Assembly (NCBI GenBank): GCA_018398805.1
Contig: JAGFBZ010000693.1
Location: 1,798,001-1,862,000 of the forward strand
Direction: 5' to 3'
DNA: 64,000 bases
From: Hirundichthys speculiger
Taxonomy: Eukaryota > Chordata > Actinopteri > Beloniformes > Exocoetidae
Shown: in pieces, positions 11,705 to 22,334 of the stretch
How the letters are laid out: the number at the start of each line of letters is the position of its first letter
Numbering within the stretch: the stretch's first letter is position 1
Position numbers and translations under genes: made by a program
Notes under the pieces: generated by a model
Seen by the model: only the letters and a program-made list of their open reading frames with translations
Databases searched by the model: none
Told to the model about the DNA's origin: nothing

Positions 11705-12630
11705 ATCTCAAATCTTGAAAAAATGCCAGCAGACTCCCACCACCCCAGGGCCAGACTGGCCCGAGAGGACCTCCGCCCCTTGATCCGAGAGGTCAAGGGG
11801 CAAAACACCCCCAAGGGATACGTCCACTGACAGGGGGGCCAGGCAAGGCCCCAGAGGGGCAAAACTGCGACAAGGTCCACCCACCCCCCGGCCCCCACAC
11901 CCACCAGGCCCCATCCCACAGCAGCAGCGCCACAGAAAATGCAACCCTGGTAGCCATCACCCCATGCAGCCCAAGGACAGCCGGGCCTCCTGCCCCCACC
12001 GATCGCCGACAGAAAGTGGAAGGGGGAGACAGGCAAGACAGAGAGCAGGAGGGAGAGGGAAACCAGGGGGATGCGACCCCCCCAGGCAGGCCGAGACAGC
12101 CACCACCCCCCGCCCACGGCCCACCAGCAGCAACAGCGGCGACAAACGAGAGGAGGCAGCCCACGCCAAAAGGCCGCCGCAGGACGGTCCCACAGCACCC
12201 CCTCACGGGCAAAGGGGGTCCCCCCCCATCCCGTGGGGAACCGGGGCAGCCATCGAGGCCCCACCATGGGGCTCACCCCTGCATCCAACAGGCCCATCAC
12301 CACCGAGGCTCCCCAACGCCCACACAGGGCCCAAGTACGCCCCAGCTGAGGAACCAGACACCCACCGCGACCCCACGAGGAGCCCCCAGGCAGAGAGATG
12401 GGCCGGCCGCCACAACCCGGACGATCCAAGCAGATCCAAGCAGCCCCACCGCTGCAGCCGAGGCCAAAACAGGCAAGGAAACCAGGGAGGAGGCCACTCT
12501 GCCACAGTCCCTGACCCCAGGGTCCGTCCCAGCCAACCACCTGTTACACAGCGCGAAGAACACACAGGGCGAGAACCCCGGAGTGATGGGGCACCGGCGG
12601 CCCACACCCACTGGGAGAGCGAGATAATGT
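11705..12630. repeat. GC-rich island, unidentified
   Basis: An abrupt, roughly 925-bp block of very high C (plus strand) content with sharp edges in AT-rich DNA. It is stop-poor on both strands: 280 codons open on minus (11698-12540) and 225 on plus (11964-12641). The translations are low-complexity (Pro/Arg/Gln-rich on plus, Gly/Trp/Cys/Leu-rich on minus), which is what GC richness alone gives. I see no domain. It may be a dispersed repeat or the 5' part of a retroelement. Confidence 0.6.
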
Positions 12631-12641
12631 TATATTACTAA

Positions 12642-13299
12642 GGGAAATGCACATGTGGTTTGATAATAATGACAGTAACCCATCATAAAAATGTATGCCC
12701 ATTCTTACCCTCCCCCAGGATCAATAAGTTTATATCATCAGAATGGGGATGGTTTGACAGATTTGATCAGAATGAATCTAAGGTAACTGTAGTTAGCATC
12801 ACAAGTTAGCATAAGCTTAGATTAAAAAAAAAACTTCAATCTTGTGGTAACTGAACTAAGTTGGGAGTGTTCTAGCTGGCTTCTAGGCTTTCTTTTTCCA
12901 TGCACTGCAACATGGCACTGTAAAAGGGAAAAGAGGCTCCAAAAACCTATGGATGACGACACAGGAAGTTTGTCTCACTCTTATACAGTCTATGGTATAA
13001 TATTCTTCCTAAAAAACCTCTCTGAAAACTCTCACAATAGGAAGATTAATCAATAAATGGTAAGATGTTACCATTGATGATTTCCAGTGTTTAGATTTTC
13101 AGTAGAAATATGCACTCTAAAAGGAGAATATTTTGACTTTTTTTTTTTCTTGTGATGTCCTAACTTTGTTTACTCTGATCTAGTAATATGAATACTTAAT
13201 TTTACACTTTTGCAGTAATCTTACATGAGTAACATTTTATACAAATGTATTTAAAAACACTTTCTGATTGGTGTGGAAAAACTAATTTTAAATAAGTTA
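12642..13299. other. Spacer, nothing recognised
   Basis: AT-rich sequence without a recognised coding region. Confidence 0.45.
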
Positions 13300-13760
13300 C
13301 AGTAATCCCTCACACTTCGCGGTTAATAGGAGCTGTGACCCCCCCGCAAATGGTCAAAACCGCGATGTGGATGTACATGTACATGTACGCGCTTACGTAA
13401 AATCTACAGAACGTACACTTCCTTTGGCGATCTCTCCTCTGTGGGTAGGTGACGAGAGCAAGAGATGGGAGATGCGGTGACGCGTGTCAGTCAATCAACG
13501 TACAGACAACCGACGGCACAGTAACGCCCGTCGTAGCAGCCAATCACAGGCCTCAATATTCACTCACTGGGCCTCCCCCGTCAGCTCTTGTTGCTTCCCA
13601 AGACTCGTTCTTGATGTGATGGGTTTCTCTCCAGCCTTGCGCGCTTCATTTGAATTTTTTTCAAATTTTTTCTAATATTTTCTTTCTATAAATATTTTTG
13701 AAACCTCTGCGATGTACTGAGACCACAATTGCTGAGACTGCAAAGTGTGGGGGATTACTG
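13300..13760. mobile_element. pogo/Tigger-like MITE with TA target site
   Basis: CAGTAATCCCTCACACTTCGCGG at the left matches the reverse complement of the right end (GCAAAGTGTGGGGGATTACTG) with few mismatches. A TA dinucleotide flanks both sides (13298-13299 and 13761-13762). These ends are of the Tigger/pogo kind. There is no transposase inside. Confidence 0.85.
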
Positions 13761-13762
13761 TA

Positions 13763-16215
13763 TGTAATTTTAGAGCAGGTATCTCAAAAATAGGCATAGT
13801 TAGGAACATGTCATACTTAACATATTCCCCTGACTGTCAACACAGTCAGAAGTGCTTTCAGCAACACATTCCCATAAAAAGATAATATCACACTTAAATT
13901 AGTAACTTAGAGAAAAAAAAAACTGTCCTGTGACAATTTACAGTTGCTACCATTAAACAGATCGAAGCCACATCTACTGATTCTATAGCACATATCTTGC
14001 TAAAAGACCAACAACGATTTGGTGACACATAATACTTTCTTTAAAGTGCATGAATAAATTTAACCTTGCCTGCTATAAATCCTTATTGCGTCAGATTCTG
14101 TTTCGATCATACAGTAATGGCTGTCTGTGTATGGACATTCAATTACAATTTAAATCTGTATGATGTCAGAAGACTGGTTCAAATGGAAACTCTGCAAAAT
14201 AAGTCTCATAACACATTTTTTTCAGTCTCAAAACCCCTTTTCTTCAAATGTTTACAATTAACGTAGCGTGGAGAGAGAGATATTTTGATTAGGAGCAATC
14301 AGATGTAGTGCATCCTGAACAGGTTAGCAAGCACTCACAAGGCCCTGGTACTATATATGCCAAAAACAAATGGTCACAGTGCAAATATTTTTGAAAACAG
14401 TAATGACATTACTGTAATTTGTCTTTTGCAGGAGTCTCCCAATTATTGATCCAATTTTTGTACAGTTGAGTTCCAGTGCTTTCCTGACAACTTCATTATG
14501 AGGCCTAACTGGATTGGCCATGCAGTTCTCATGGATTGTTTCTATGGTCAGATCCCATAAAAATTAACTATGGTTAGCAAACAGTTAAAATAGGTTTTGT
14601 GAGTCAGGAGATTTCTGCCAGAGCCAGATTTCCAAAGGCCTTATGAAAGAGCAGCACTATCTTGTCTTTCATTTCACTTGTCCTGCTTTCCAGATCACAT
14701 ATGATTACCAAGAACCATGTGTTTGTATCTGGCATGCATTCATGATTAAATACAGGACATTTATGACAAAACAGAACATAATATTTATTGTTTAGCTTTC
14801 AGATTGCTATTTTGATATTAACTTTAAACAAAGAAGTTCCATATTCAGGCAAATTTGTGATACACAATTCGGCCATGTTTTTTTTGCCATGAATGATTTA
14901 CACAAAGACCATTCATGTGCACCACTGCATTTTACAATCAGAAAAGACAAGCGACTCTCTTGGAAATAAAGACAATAATCTGAAAGCCATCTGGGAAAGG
15001 TTGATAGAGGTAAACTATAAGAAATGCCCCGCATAATTTCCTGATGTGAATTTCTGTCTCCCTGAAAGTCTGAATGATTCTTACACATGATCTGAGGTGA
15101 AAACACACCCAAGCCTCCCCCATCCATTCTTTTAACTGTGCTGACAACGCGTTTCAGAAGAGCAGGCAAGATAAAGGCCTGATCAGCTCTCCACAGCCAC
15201 GCTTATCCACTGCACTGATCAAGTGGCACCAGTATTCACTGCCATTTTTAACACGTCACGATGGTGCACAGATGGTGTCAAAAAAATCCAAAAAAACACC
15301 TACAATTTGTAAGATCTCATCTGAAGAATCATAATTCATCTGAGGAAAACAAAAATTATGGAAAGTCATATTTAGCCAGGGTTTTGGGGGTGAAATATGA
15401 GTTTTTCATTTTAATGAAATGTCCATCACTAATCCATTTAGTCCTATCATCTAATTTCCACCTAATTCCTAAGCATCAATCTGTACTATATTATTGATTT
15501 CTCTCTTTGCTGTCACTGGCTTTGTGTTTCTTGGTCCTAAATTCAACTTGCAAACACACAACCATTTTCATCTGCTCATCAAGCACATGATAAACTATAA
15601 AATGTGTTTGAAGTTGCTTGTGTGTGACACCTCCAAAAAATTGAACTTTTTGATGTTGCCTCCAAAGGGCTGTGTTTCTTTCATTATCAGAGCATCTTAA
15701 GATAAACTTTAAATTTAACCCAGCTGGCTCTACATGTTCTAGTTCTCCCTCTGAATGAAAATCATTACACGATTTGATGTTACTCTTTGCACTACAGCAG
15801 TATTTTCTAAAACACAACAGCAGATGAATTGTTGACTGTGTACCTTACAGTCACTACATGATTTCTCTCATGAAATACGATTGAGAATTTTCCCCCCTCA
15901 GTTTCTGTGCAGTGTGTACCCTGTGTTTTTACACTTAAATCCAAATCCCTGGCTTCAAATCTCCCAGAGCTCCCAAACAAACAACACAGTTCTGCTTTGG
16001 TCAGTTTAGCCCCCTAACTGTGCAGCTACATTCCTACACATCCTGTACTTTTATACTTGTACTTACACCCAGGGCTTCTCTTTGAGAGTATTACAGACAA
16101 TATCATGGCTTAGCACCCCCTAAATACCATCAAAATCAAAATGTCCCTGTATACTAAGCTTTTTTCTGTTAAGATGCACACTGTTAGATCCCCCAGGTGC
16201 GGTTTAGCCTCTGTC
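13763..16215. other. Spacer, nothing recognised
   Basis: About 2.4 kb of AT-rich DNA with short frames only. The minus frame at 14807-15169 is not recognisable. Confidence 0.4.
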
Positions 16216-16216
16216 A

Positions 16217-16246
<30 letters not shown>
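16217..16246. repeat. (CA)n microsatellite
   Basis: A run of CA dinucleotides. Confidence 0.9.
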
Positions 16247-16247
<1 letters not shown>

Positions 16248-16319
16248 CTATTCCATACAGTTTGGAAGCTGTGCTACTTCAGTGATTTCTGTTGGCAGTT
16301 CTGGCAGCTTCTAACATTT

Positions 16320-16975
16320 GTTATGATGAGTAACCGTGACATCGGGTACATTTTTTACATGCAGGAGCAGTTGATGGAGCCTTCCAAAGATCAAATAATG
16401 CTTGAAATAAAGAGTTCCTATTGCACTATTCTTTCCCACACTGAGTTTATCCAAGGGAAAAATCTTTGTTTTAATATAGATAGATTTAAGATAGATGATT
16501 GTAGGATTGGAGTGATTGACTGGTTATAGTCCAATTTCAATATCTGTAATCCTGGAAGAGCAAATAAGGAAATTACTTTGGAACCTAAATTCAAAGATAC
16601 TTAAAGATCCTGAAATAGTAAAGAGACCACAGGGAGATATCAAGGAATATATAGAGTTTAATAATTCAGAGAAAAAAATCACCAGGACTTTTGTGGGACA
16701 CCTTGGTCTGATGAGAGGAAAGATAATTTTAATAACCACACATTTGAAGAAATTTAAAGGACAAAATTTTAAACAAATCTTCAGGACAAATTAAAGTAGA
16801 TTATAGTTATAAAAATAACAAAAGAACAAATTGAAATTTGGAGCAAAAAATCAAAAAAATCAAAAAAACTGGAAAGTGAACTTAATACAAATGAAATTCA
16901 GACAAAATAATTTTTTTGAAAACTGAGGCACTATGAAACAGGAGGCAAAATAGCAAAATATTACCATTGCCCCAT
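16320..16975 (+). mobile_element. L1-type LINE ORF2 fragment
   Basis: The piece spans the end of the endonuclease and the linker toward RT. Frames read DDCRIGVIDW followed by a stop where SDHSPI-type sequence is expected, then SPISISVILEEQIRKLLWNL, KDPEIVKRPQGDIKEYIEFN and MRGKIILITTHLKK. This is the typical fish L1 arrangement. A poorly preserved RRYYETG-like end is near 16930. It has no RT core, no tail and several frameshifts, so it is an internal relic. Confidence 0.75.
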
Positions 16976-17008
16976 ATGCCCCGATCGTACACCTCCCGCT
17001 AGCCGCTA

Positions 17009-17025
17009 CCTGCAAATTGCAGGTT
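17009..17025. other. 17-bp near-perfect palindrome
   Basis: ACCTGCAAATTGCAGGT reads as its own complement except at the centre. It sits 106 bp before the larger inverted repeat. Confidence 0.8.
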
Positions 17026-17130
17026 TAGGAACCTCCGCTAACCGCTAATGCAATCTCCCGCTTCCTAAAGCCGCTACCCGCTATGCCGACTCCCTTACTC
17101 GCATTGTAGGTGTGGCAATGGGCGTGTCCC

Positions 17131-17232
17131 TTGCGCTTTCCGCAAACTTGGTATCGTACCATCGCGGGTTTAGGGTAGCGGGTTGCGGCCGCGACCCGCG
17201 AACGCAAGATACCGAGTTTGCGGAAAGCGCAA
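17131..17232. repeat. CpG-rich inverted repeat
   Basis: The arm 17131-17155 pairs with 17208-17232 at 24 of 25 positions. The 52-bp interior is very rich in CG dinucleotides, including a GCGGCCGC box. The surrounding 16980-17290 block is also GC- and CpG-rich, unlike its AT-rich neighbours. There is no clear coding content. Confidence 0.9.
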
Positions 17233-17289
17233 CCCGCATGTCGGCGCGTAAAAGAGCGCGTCCAAATGGCATAAATGTGCGTCCACCTG

Positions 17290-17935
17290 GTCACATGTGG
17301 ACGTGCAGAAACGGCTCTACCTCTCGATTACGCATCACCGTATTACTTGCATATGTTTTTATTCTCTTGAGGTCAGAGGATGTCTGGTCAGCAGTTGTGG
17401 TGGATGTGGGAATAGTCACGGCCAGACACGTCAGTCTGTACAGCTGTGGCATGATCTCATTCAGATGTTTGCTGTGGAGGAAACCAAGGACATCTTTGGA
17501 CATTTCTCTTCAAAATCCGTCATGGCCTACTTCACAGTCACTTCTGTTTTTAAACAGGTCAGATCATCAAATAGAGCTCCGTGGCTCTGGTGTCAAGCTG
17601 GAAAAGGTTGGATGTGGGAATTTATTTCCGATATGTCTAAAATTGCTGGTGGTCGAGGAGGGACAGGAACATTAATTGTTCATGATCTTTAAATTGGTTC
17701 TGTAACTGGCAGATAAGGTTTTTCAGAACACTGTTTGGGAGTTTCTTGTACTGTGTAATATGACAAGTATCACCTTATTTGTTGACCCCTTACAGTTGTG
17801 ATTAAAGTTTTTGGTGGGCCGCAGAGATTTTTCACATTTCAAATTGGGCCTTCGTATTCTGAAGTTTGGGAATGGCTGGTTTATATGGAGCCCCGTTTGG
17901 GTCATAATTCAATGAATAAATGAGTCTATTATTAG
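17290..17935. other. Spacer, unassigned
   Basis: Open frames on plus at 17112-17675 and 17297-17692 are not recognisable and overlap in different frames, so they are probably chance. Confidence 0.35.
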
Positions 17936-18135
17936 GAAATACAGGCGTTTATTATTATGAAATATTTCCCATTATTATGAAATGCATGTTTATTATTATG
18001 AAATATTTCCCATTATTATGATAATGGTTTCGTTTCTCATAAGAATGAGCTTTTACATAATAATGGATTTGTTTTTCATAAGAATGAGCTTTTACATAAT
18101 AATGGCTTTGTTTTTCATAAGAATGATTTGTGTGT
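17936..18135. repeat. Tandem repeats (ATTATTATGAAAT-type and 39-bp unit)
   Basis: Two adjoining arrays. The first (17936-18025) repeats TTATTATTATGAAATATTTCCC. The second (about 18022-18125) has about 2.7 copies of a 39-bp unit containing CATAAGAATGAGCTTTTAC. Confidence 0.85.
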
Positions 18136-18639
18136 CAATCACAGCAGAGAGGGCAGAGCCATTTATGTGATTGGCTGCTCTTTCATTCAGGCATAAGCAA
18201 CAGAACAGTGAATTTCGATAGTGGGCGAGAGGTGCAATTTATATACTCCAGGGCAGTAGGTGGCATAATGCACCTCAGTTTACGGTTAAAAGTGGACATC
18301 GACTAAGAAACATAGCGCGAAATGTAGGGAAAACTTGATTTTGACGGCATGGCGACAGGAGAAAGATCCTTTTCTGCCACAGCTACAATTGGACTAACTG
18401 AGCGGGATCAGTCGCCATAGTAACGCCCATAAACACACAGCAGAGAAACTCCTTTCCAACACATTTCGCAGGCTTCATTCAACAACCAATGAAAACATAC
18501 ACAATCAAGACTACATAATCACGTTTAATCACAAACATTTACAGTACAACCGAAAATGGCAGAAATCAAGAAAAAGTGACGGCAGTACATTGCTAATTAC
18601 ATAAATTATAGATTTATTCCATCACCGAGCAATGTACAT
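18136..18639. other. Spacer, unassigned
   Basis: No coding region was recognised. It might belong to the hAT remnant that follows, but no terminal repeat was found. Confidence 0.35.
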
Positions 18640-18810
18640 CTGCCAATGTGCTGCTATGTGAGCAGGTGTTCTCCAATGAAGCCATGAAGCCATTGCAGTT
18701 ACAGGAGCATCTTTCTAAAAAACATCCAGAGGTATCTAAAGACTCGGCTTACTTCCAGTCACTGAGGGATCAGCACTCAACAATTAAATCATTTTCTGCA
18801 GTTAGCAAAG
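18640..18810 (+). pseudogene. ZBED5-like hAT zinc-finger fragment
   Basis: The frame reads LLCEQVFSNEAMKPLQLQEH, then LSKKHPEVSKDSAYF and SLRDQH, the BED-type zinc-finger segment of ZBED5-like hAT transposases. The first cysteine of the CxxC pair is replaced (LLC). A possible splice donor (AAAG/GTAGGC) follows SAVSKG at about 18809. The catalytic domain is absent, so this is a detached fragment. Confidence 0.7.
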
Positions 18811-19154
18811 GTAGGCTTCAATTATATTATTATAAAGGCCTGTTCCCACACACATAAATGTGTAGCTAATTATTAAATTTTTATAGTAGCCTAGAGGTCA
18901 ATATTTTACCTGTCTGTTCTTCGATGTGGTGCTTTCAGGTAAATCCTCCTCCTCCGTGGCTTCTGTTCTTCTCCTGAATCAGCTCAAAAATTTCCTCCGC
19001 AAATTATCTCCGCTAAAAAGAGGAATCCCTAGCGCGCATTACGTCAGTATGAGGAACTCCAAGGGGGGAAAGAAATGCTTGTTGTTGTTCAGGTGTTGGA
19101 TGAGCTTACAGACAGAGATTTGCTGCTCCACACTGGCCACTTAAGTATTAGATA
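18811..19154. other. Spacer, unassigned
   Basis: A 72-codon frame at 18926-19144 is serine- and leucine-rich and not recognisable. Confidence 0.35.
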
Positions 19155-19440
19155 GATAAATAGATAAACTTTATTACGTCTCGAGGTCCAAAAAGCACAC
19201 ATAAAAACATAAAAACACACCAACATTAATCTAAAAGACAACTGTACCAGTGTCTCCAGAGCTCAGACTGGTAGCGTATAGCACTAAACATTATATTTGA
19301 TAGCAGCAAGATGATTTCATTCTTTGAGTCACTTAGTCTGCCATGTAATTTATACGTAAGACCTCTCAGGGCAGACTGTAAAGAGTTCACTTGCGCTGCC
19401 ACAAACATTTCACTGGCACTAGTCCATTGCGGTCTTTTTA
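19155..19440 (-). mobile_element. LINE 3' end fragment
   Basis: On the minus strand, 19408-19226 reads MFVAAQVNSLQSALRGLTYK, then LSDSKNEIILLLS and SELWRHWYSCL, the C-terminal end of a common fish LINE RT protein. The 3' tail on the left is (TAGA)n with ACTTTATTA, at 19149-19180. It is strongly 5'-truncated, which is usual for LINEs. Confidence 0.65.
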
Positions 19441-20368
19441 AAAGTGTCCTTAGGGCATCATTTTATGCCACTTGCAGGCTCTGAAGGCTTGTTGTTTTTT
19501 TGTTTTTCAAAGAAAGGCATGGCTTGGTTTTTCCCACTATGGTTTGTCAGTAGGCCACAAAGCTACAAAGCTAACCTTTTAAAGTTTATTTTTTAGAGAA
19601 ATGTGGTTCATCCTCCATATTGTCTACAAATGTTGTCTTTCTGATTGTTATCTCATAGAATTATTTTTATTCAGCTACTGTTGTTATTTTTTACTGCCAC
19701 TGTCAAAAGTCCCACTAACAGAAATGTGCGCGGGCCTAATGCTAACATGCGAGCTAATCATTAAGAGCACTGTTTGTACTCCAAGTTCAGTTCTGTATGG
19801 ATGCCTGGAAGCTCTATTTCGGTGTCCTTCAATCATTGTCCTCAGGGCCCACTGTCCTGCATGTTTACAATGTTTCTCTCTAGAACATGCAGGACATTTG
19901 GAGATCACTGCTCTATTTAATGTAGTGAAGACCCACAGTAGTAATGGCGAACAGATTAGATTGACTGCCTGGCTGTAAGATTGTGTTTTATTATTCACTT
20001 ATAACTCTAGGATCCAATGACATCAGTTGCAAAGAAGAGAGATGCGACTCCAAGATGTTTCATTGAGTATATGGGAGAGAATGTTGAGGGGCTCATCTCT
20101 GACTTCAAATAAATATTGTTTTAGGTCAGGACTGAGGTCAGTCACTCAGACAGGTCAGATTATCTGAGCTGTGTCTGACCTCGGTCATGTCAGGTGAGAC
20201 ACTCAGTATGACCTGAGTCAAGACCTCTGCATTTTGGTCAAATCTTTATACAGTTAAAAAAAAAGAAAAAAAAAGAGACAGTGTAATATGTCAACTTGTG
20301 AATATATCTGTCAACCAGATACATACCCATAAAAACATAAAACCACACTCAAAACTCAAGTTTAGTTT
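19441..20368. other. Spacer, nothing recognised
   Basis: No coding evidence. A cluster of AGGTCA/TGACCT-like hexamers lies at 20122-20240. Confidence 0.4.
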
Positions 20369-20404
20369 TTGTTTTGTTGGGTTTTTCAAATGTATTTATT
20401 ATTT

Positions 20405-20599
20405 CAGCAAATAAGACATTTTACCCTTATTGTGCCCAACTTGTATGCCATTCAGGCAAATGCAGAGAGAAGCATACATGAGGAACTGAAAACTAAGTAC
20501 AACAGTGTGCTGTCAGCAGCAGTTTTGTTCTATTCCTCACAAGGCCTTGCAGTACACATCAAACCTGACTGTACCTTCAATTATGATGATTTGTCATAA
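20405..20599 (+). CDS. Candidate exon, unidentified
   Basis: A TTATTTCAG acceptor-like site at about 20396-20404 follows a T-rich tract. The open frame then reads QIRHFTLIVPNLYAIQANAE and LKTKYNSVLSAAVLFYSS before a stop at 20597-20599. Residue composition is protein-like, not low complexity. I do not recognise the family. It could be a terminal exon of a host gene or of a transposon. No supporting neighbour exon was found, so it is a weak call. Confidence 0.2.
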   Translation, partial: QQIRHFTLIVPNLYAIQANAERSIHEELKTKYNSVLSAAVLFYSSQGLAVHIKPDCTFNYDDLS

Positions 20600-20799
20600 C
20601 TGTCAGTCACGTTGATGGATAGCAGCGATAACAAAGAGGAATAAGTAACAGGTGAACGGGCCAGCTGGGTTTGATTTTATACAGACTTTGTTGTTGTAGA
20701 GAAAAAGAAGAATGAAAGCCAGGTTCAGCAAGACAGAATATATATAAATGAAAGGTAAACAAATGAAATGGTGAGAATGCAATGAGCTGAGGTGAAGTA

Positions 20800-21477
20800 C
20801 AGTGATCCCTTGCCACTTCGCGGTTTGAGTACTGCGGTTTTAGTGCTTCGTGAATTTTTTTCAGAAATATATAATATAATTTGAAATAATTAAAAAAAAA
20901 ATTTTAAAAATCGCAAAAACATCACAGGATTTTGTGCGCATTCTCTCACAGTGAAGAAATGCTGTGAGCCAGCCTGGCCCCTTTAAGAAGGTAGCCTTAT
21001 GGGTAATGGAGTGGGTGTGTCATTGGATGGGAGAAGAAAACGAGGTTAGATGAAAAGTGGAGTGAGCATAAACAGCAGCTCAGCATGTTTAGATTTGCAT
21101 TCTCTGTTAACCGACAGGAGCCGAACAATACAACCTGTGTGATGTTACAAGTTCCTGCAGTGCCAGAATAAAGTGCTCATTCCATGCAGAGAAAACCGGA
21201 CTTTTTGTTTTGTTGTTGTTAGCGTGTTAGCCGCTAATTACGAGCCAAAAATAGTACAATACCAGCGGTTTAGAGACCAGAGGCTGTGAAGGTAACAGAA
21301 AGACCACAGTTGAGCACTTTGTCTTGTTTTGCTGCAGTGCCTCGCTACTTTTTTGGGGTTTTTAAATATTTCAAACACATTATTCAGGCTCGGGGGGCTC
21401 CGGCTCCAGATCGCGGATTTTGATTGTCGCGGGGGGGTTGCTGGTCCCCATTAACTGCGAAAAATAAGGGATCACTG
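20800..21477. mobile_element. pogo/Tigger-like MITE with TA target site
   Basis: The left end CAGTGATCCCTTGCCACTTC resembles the reverse complement of the right end (CGAAAAATAAGGGATCACTG). TA flanks both sides (20798-20799 and 21478-21479). The ends share the CCACTTCGCGGT core with the element at 13300. No transposase is visible, and the interior contains a GCGGGGGGG stretch near 21430. Confidence 0.85.
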
Positions 21478-21519
21478 TAGTAGCACTATTCTACTACTAT
21501 GTACTCTACTACTCTACTG

Positions 21520-21561
21520 CTATGTATGTATGTATGTATGTATGTATGTAGTAGTAGTAGA
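21520..21561. repeat. (TATG)n and (TAG)n microsatellite
   Basis: Tandem TATG units pass directly into TAG units. Confidence 0.9.
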
Positions 21562-21810
21562 GAACTGGGGAATGTAGAAAATAGGTGAGGAAGAGGATGA
21601 AGTCAGGGTGAAGTGGGTGGAGAAGAGTGTCCGGAGTGTCTCAGAAAAAGTGAAAAAACAAAGGAGAGTACTGGATTTGGTGACAGAGGCTATGAAATTG
21701 GTAAGGATGGTAGAGAAAGCTGCAGAAGACAGGATCAAATGGAAAGAGGTGATCTGGTGTGGCAACTAAAGGGAGAATCTGAAAGAAGGAGAAGAAGTCT
21801 TACTGTGTTT
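21560..21810 (+). mobile_element. RTE-type LINE 3' end
   Basis: The C-terminal part reads SCRRQDQMERGDLVWQL and related shifted frames around a GTGTGGCAACTAAAGGGAG block, matching the end of RTE elements where GTGGCRACCCCTAAAGGGAG precedes a GAAG-rich tail. The same family occurs on minus at 46850-47580. Confidence 0.6.
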
Positions 21811-22334
21811 AACAGGAGTTGTATAGCTATTTTATAAATGTTGATGGTATCCTCATAAAATCCAGGGATTAAGTTATGATAGGAATGTGTTCAATTGACT
21901 CTTATTACAAAATAAATCAAGAGCCTCGGTGTCCCTTGCCCAGTCAAGGGTCACCGGGGCTCCACTCCTGGAGCCAGGCCTGGGGGAGGGGCTTGTTCAG
22001 AAGCCCCTGGTGGCCGGGCCTTCACTCATGGGTCAAGGCCCGGCCCATGTAACCCATGTAAATGGGTTAAATAGGTTCGCCTCTCTGTGGGCTCACCACG
22101 TGCAGGGAAGGTCATAGGAGTCGGGTGCAATGTGTTTTTGGCGGCAGGCAAATGTCTCCCCTCTGGTGGGGAAGGAACCTAACCTTGTGCGTGAGGTTGA
22201 GAGGTACTGGCTAGATATAGTCGGGCTCACCTCAATACACAGCCTGGGCTCTGGAATCCAATCTTCTCAAGAGAGGCTGAACCTTGTTCTACTTTAGCGT
22301 TGCCCAGGGTGAGAGGTGATGGGCTGGTGTAGGC

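Noticed and set aside
11698..12641. Long frames on both strands (280 and 225 codons) as proline-rich or tryptophan-rich proteins
   Set aside because: Overlapping frames in nearly every reading direction follow from high GC content. Composition is low-complexity, with no domain and no splice or start context.
16197..16320. Coding start upstream of the L1 fragment
   Set aside because: The first part of that frame is the (CA)n microsatellite and flanking non-coding DNA; L1 similarity begins only near 16320.
17936..18135. CRISPR-like array (39-bp spaced repeats)
   Set aside because: Units are adjacent tandem copies without unique spacers, and the context is a vertebrate genome.
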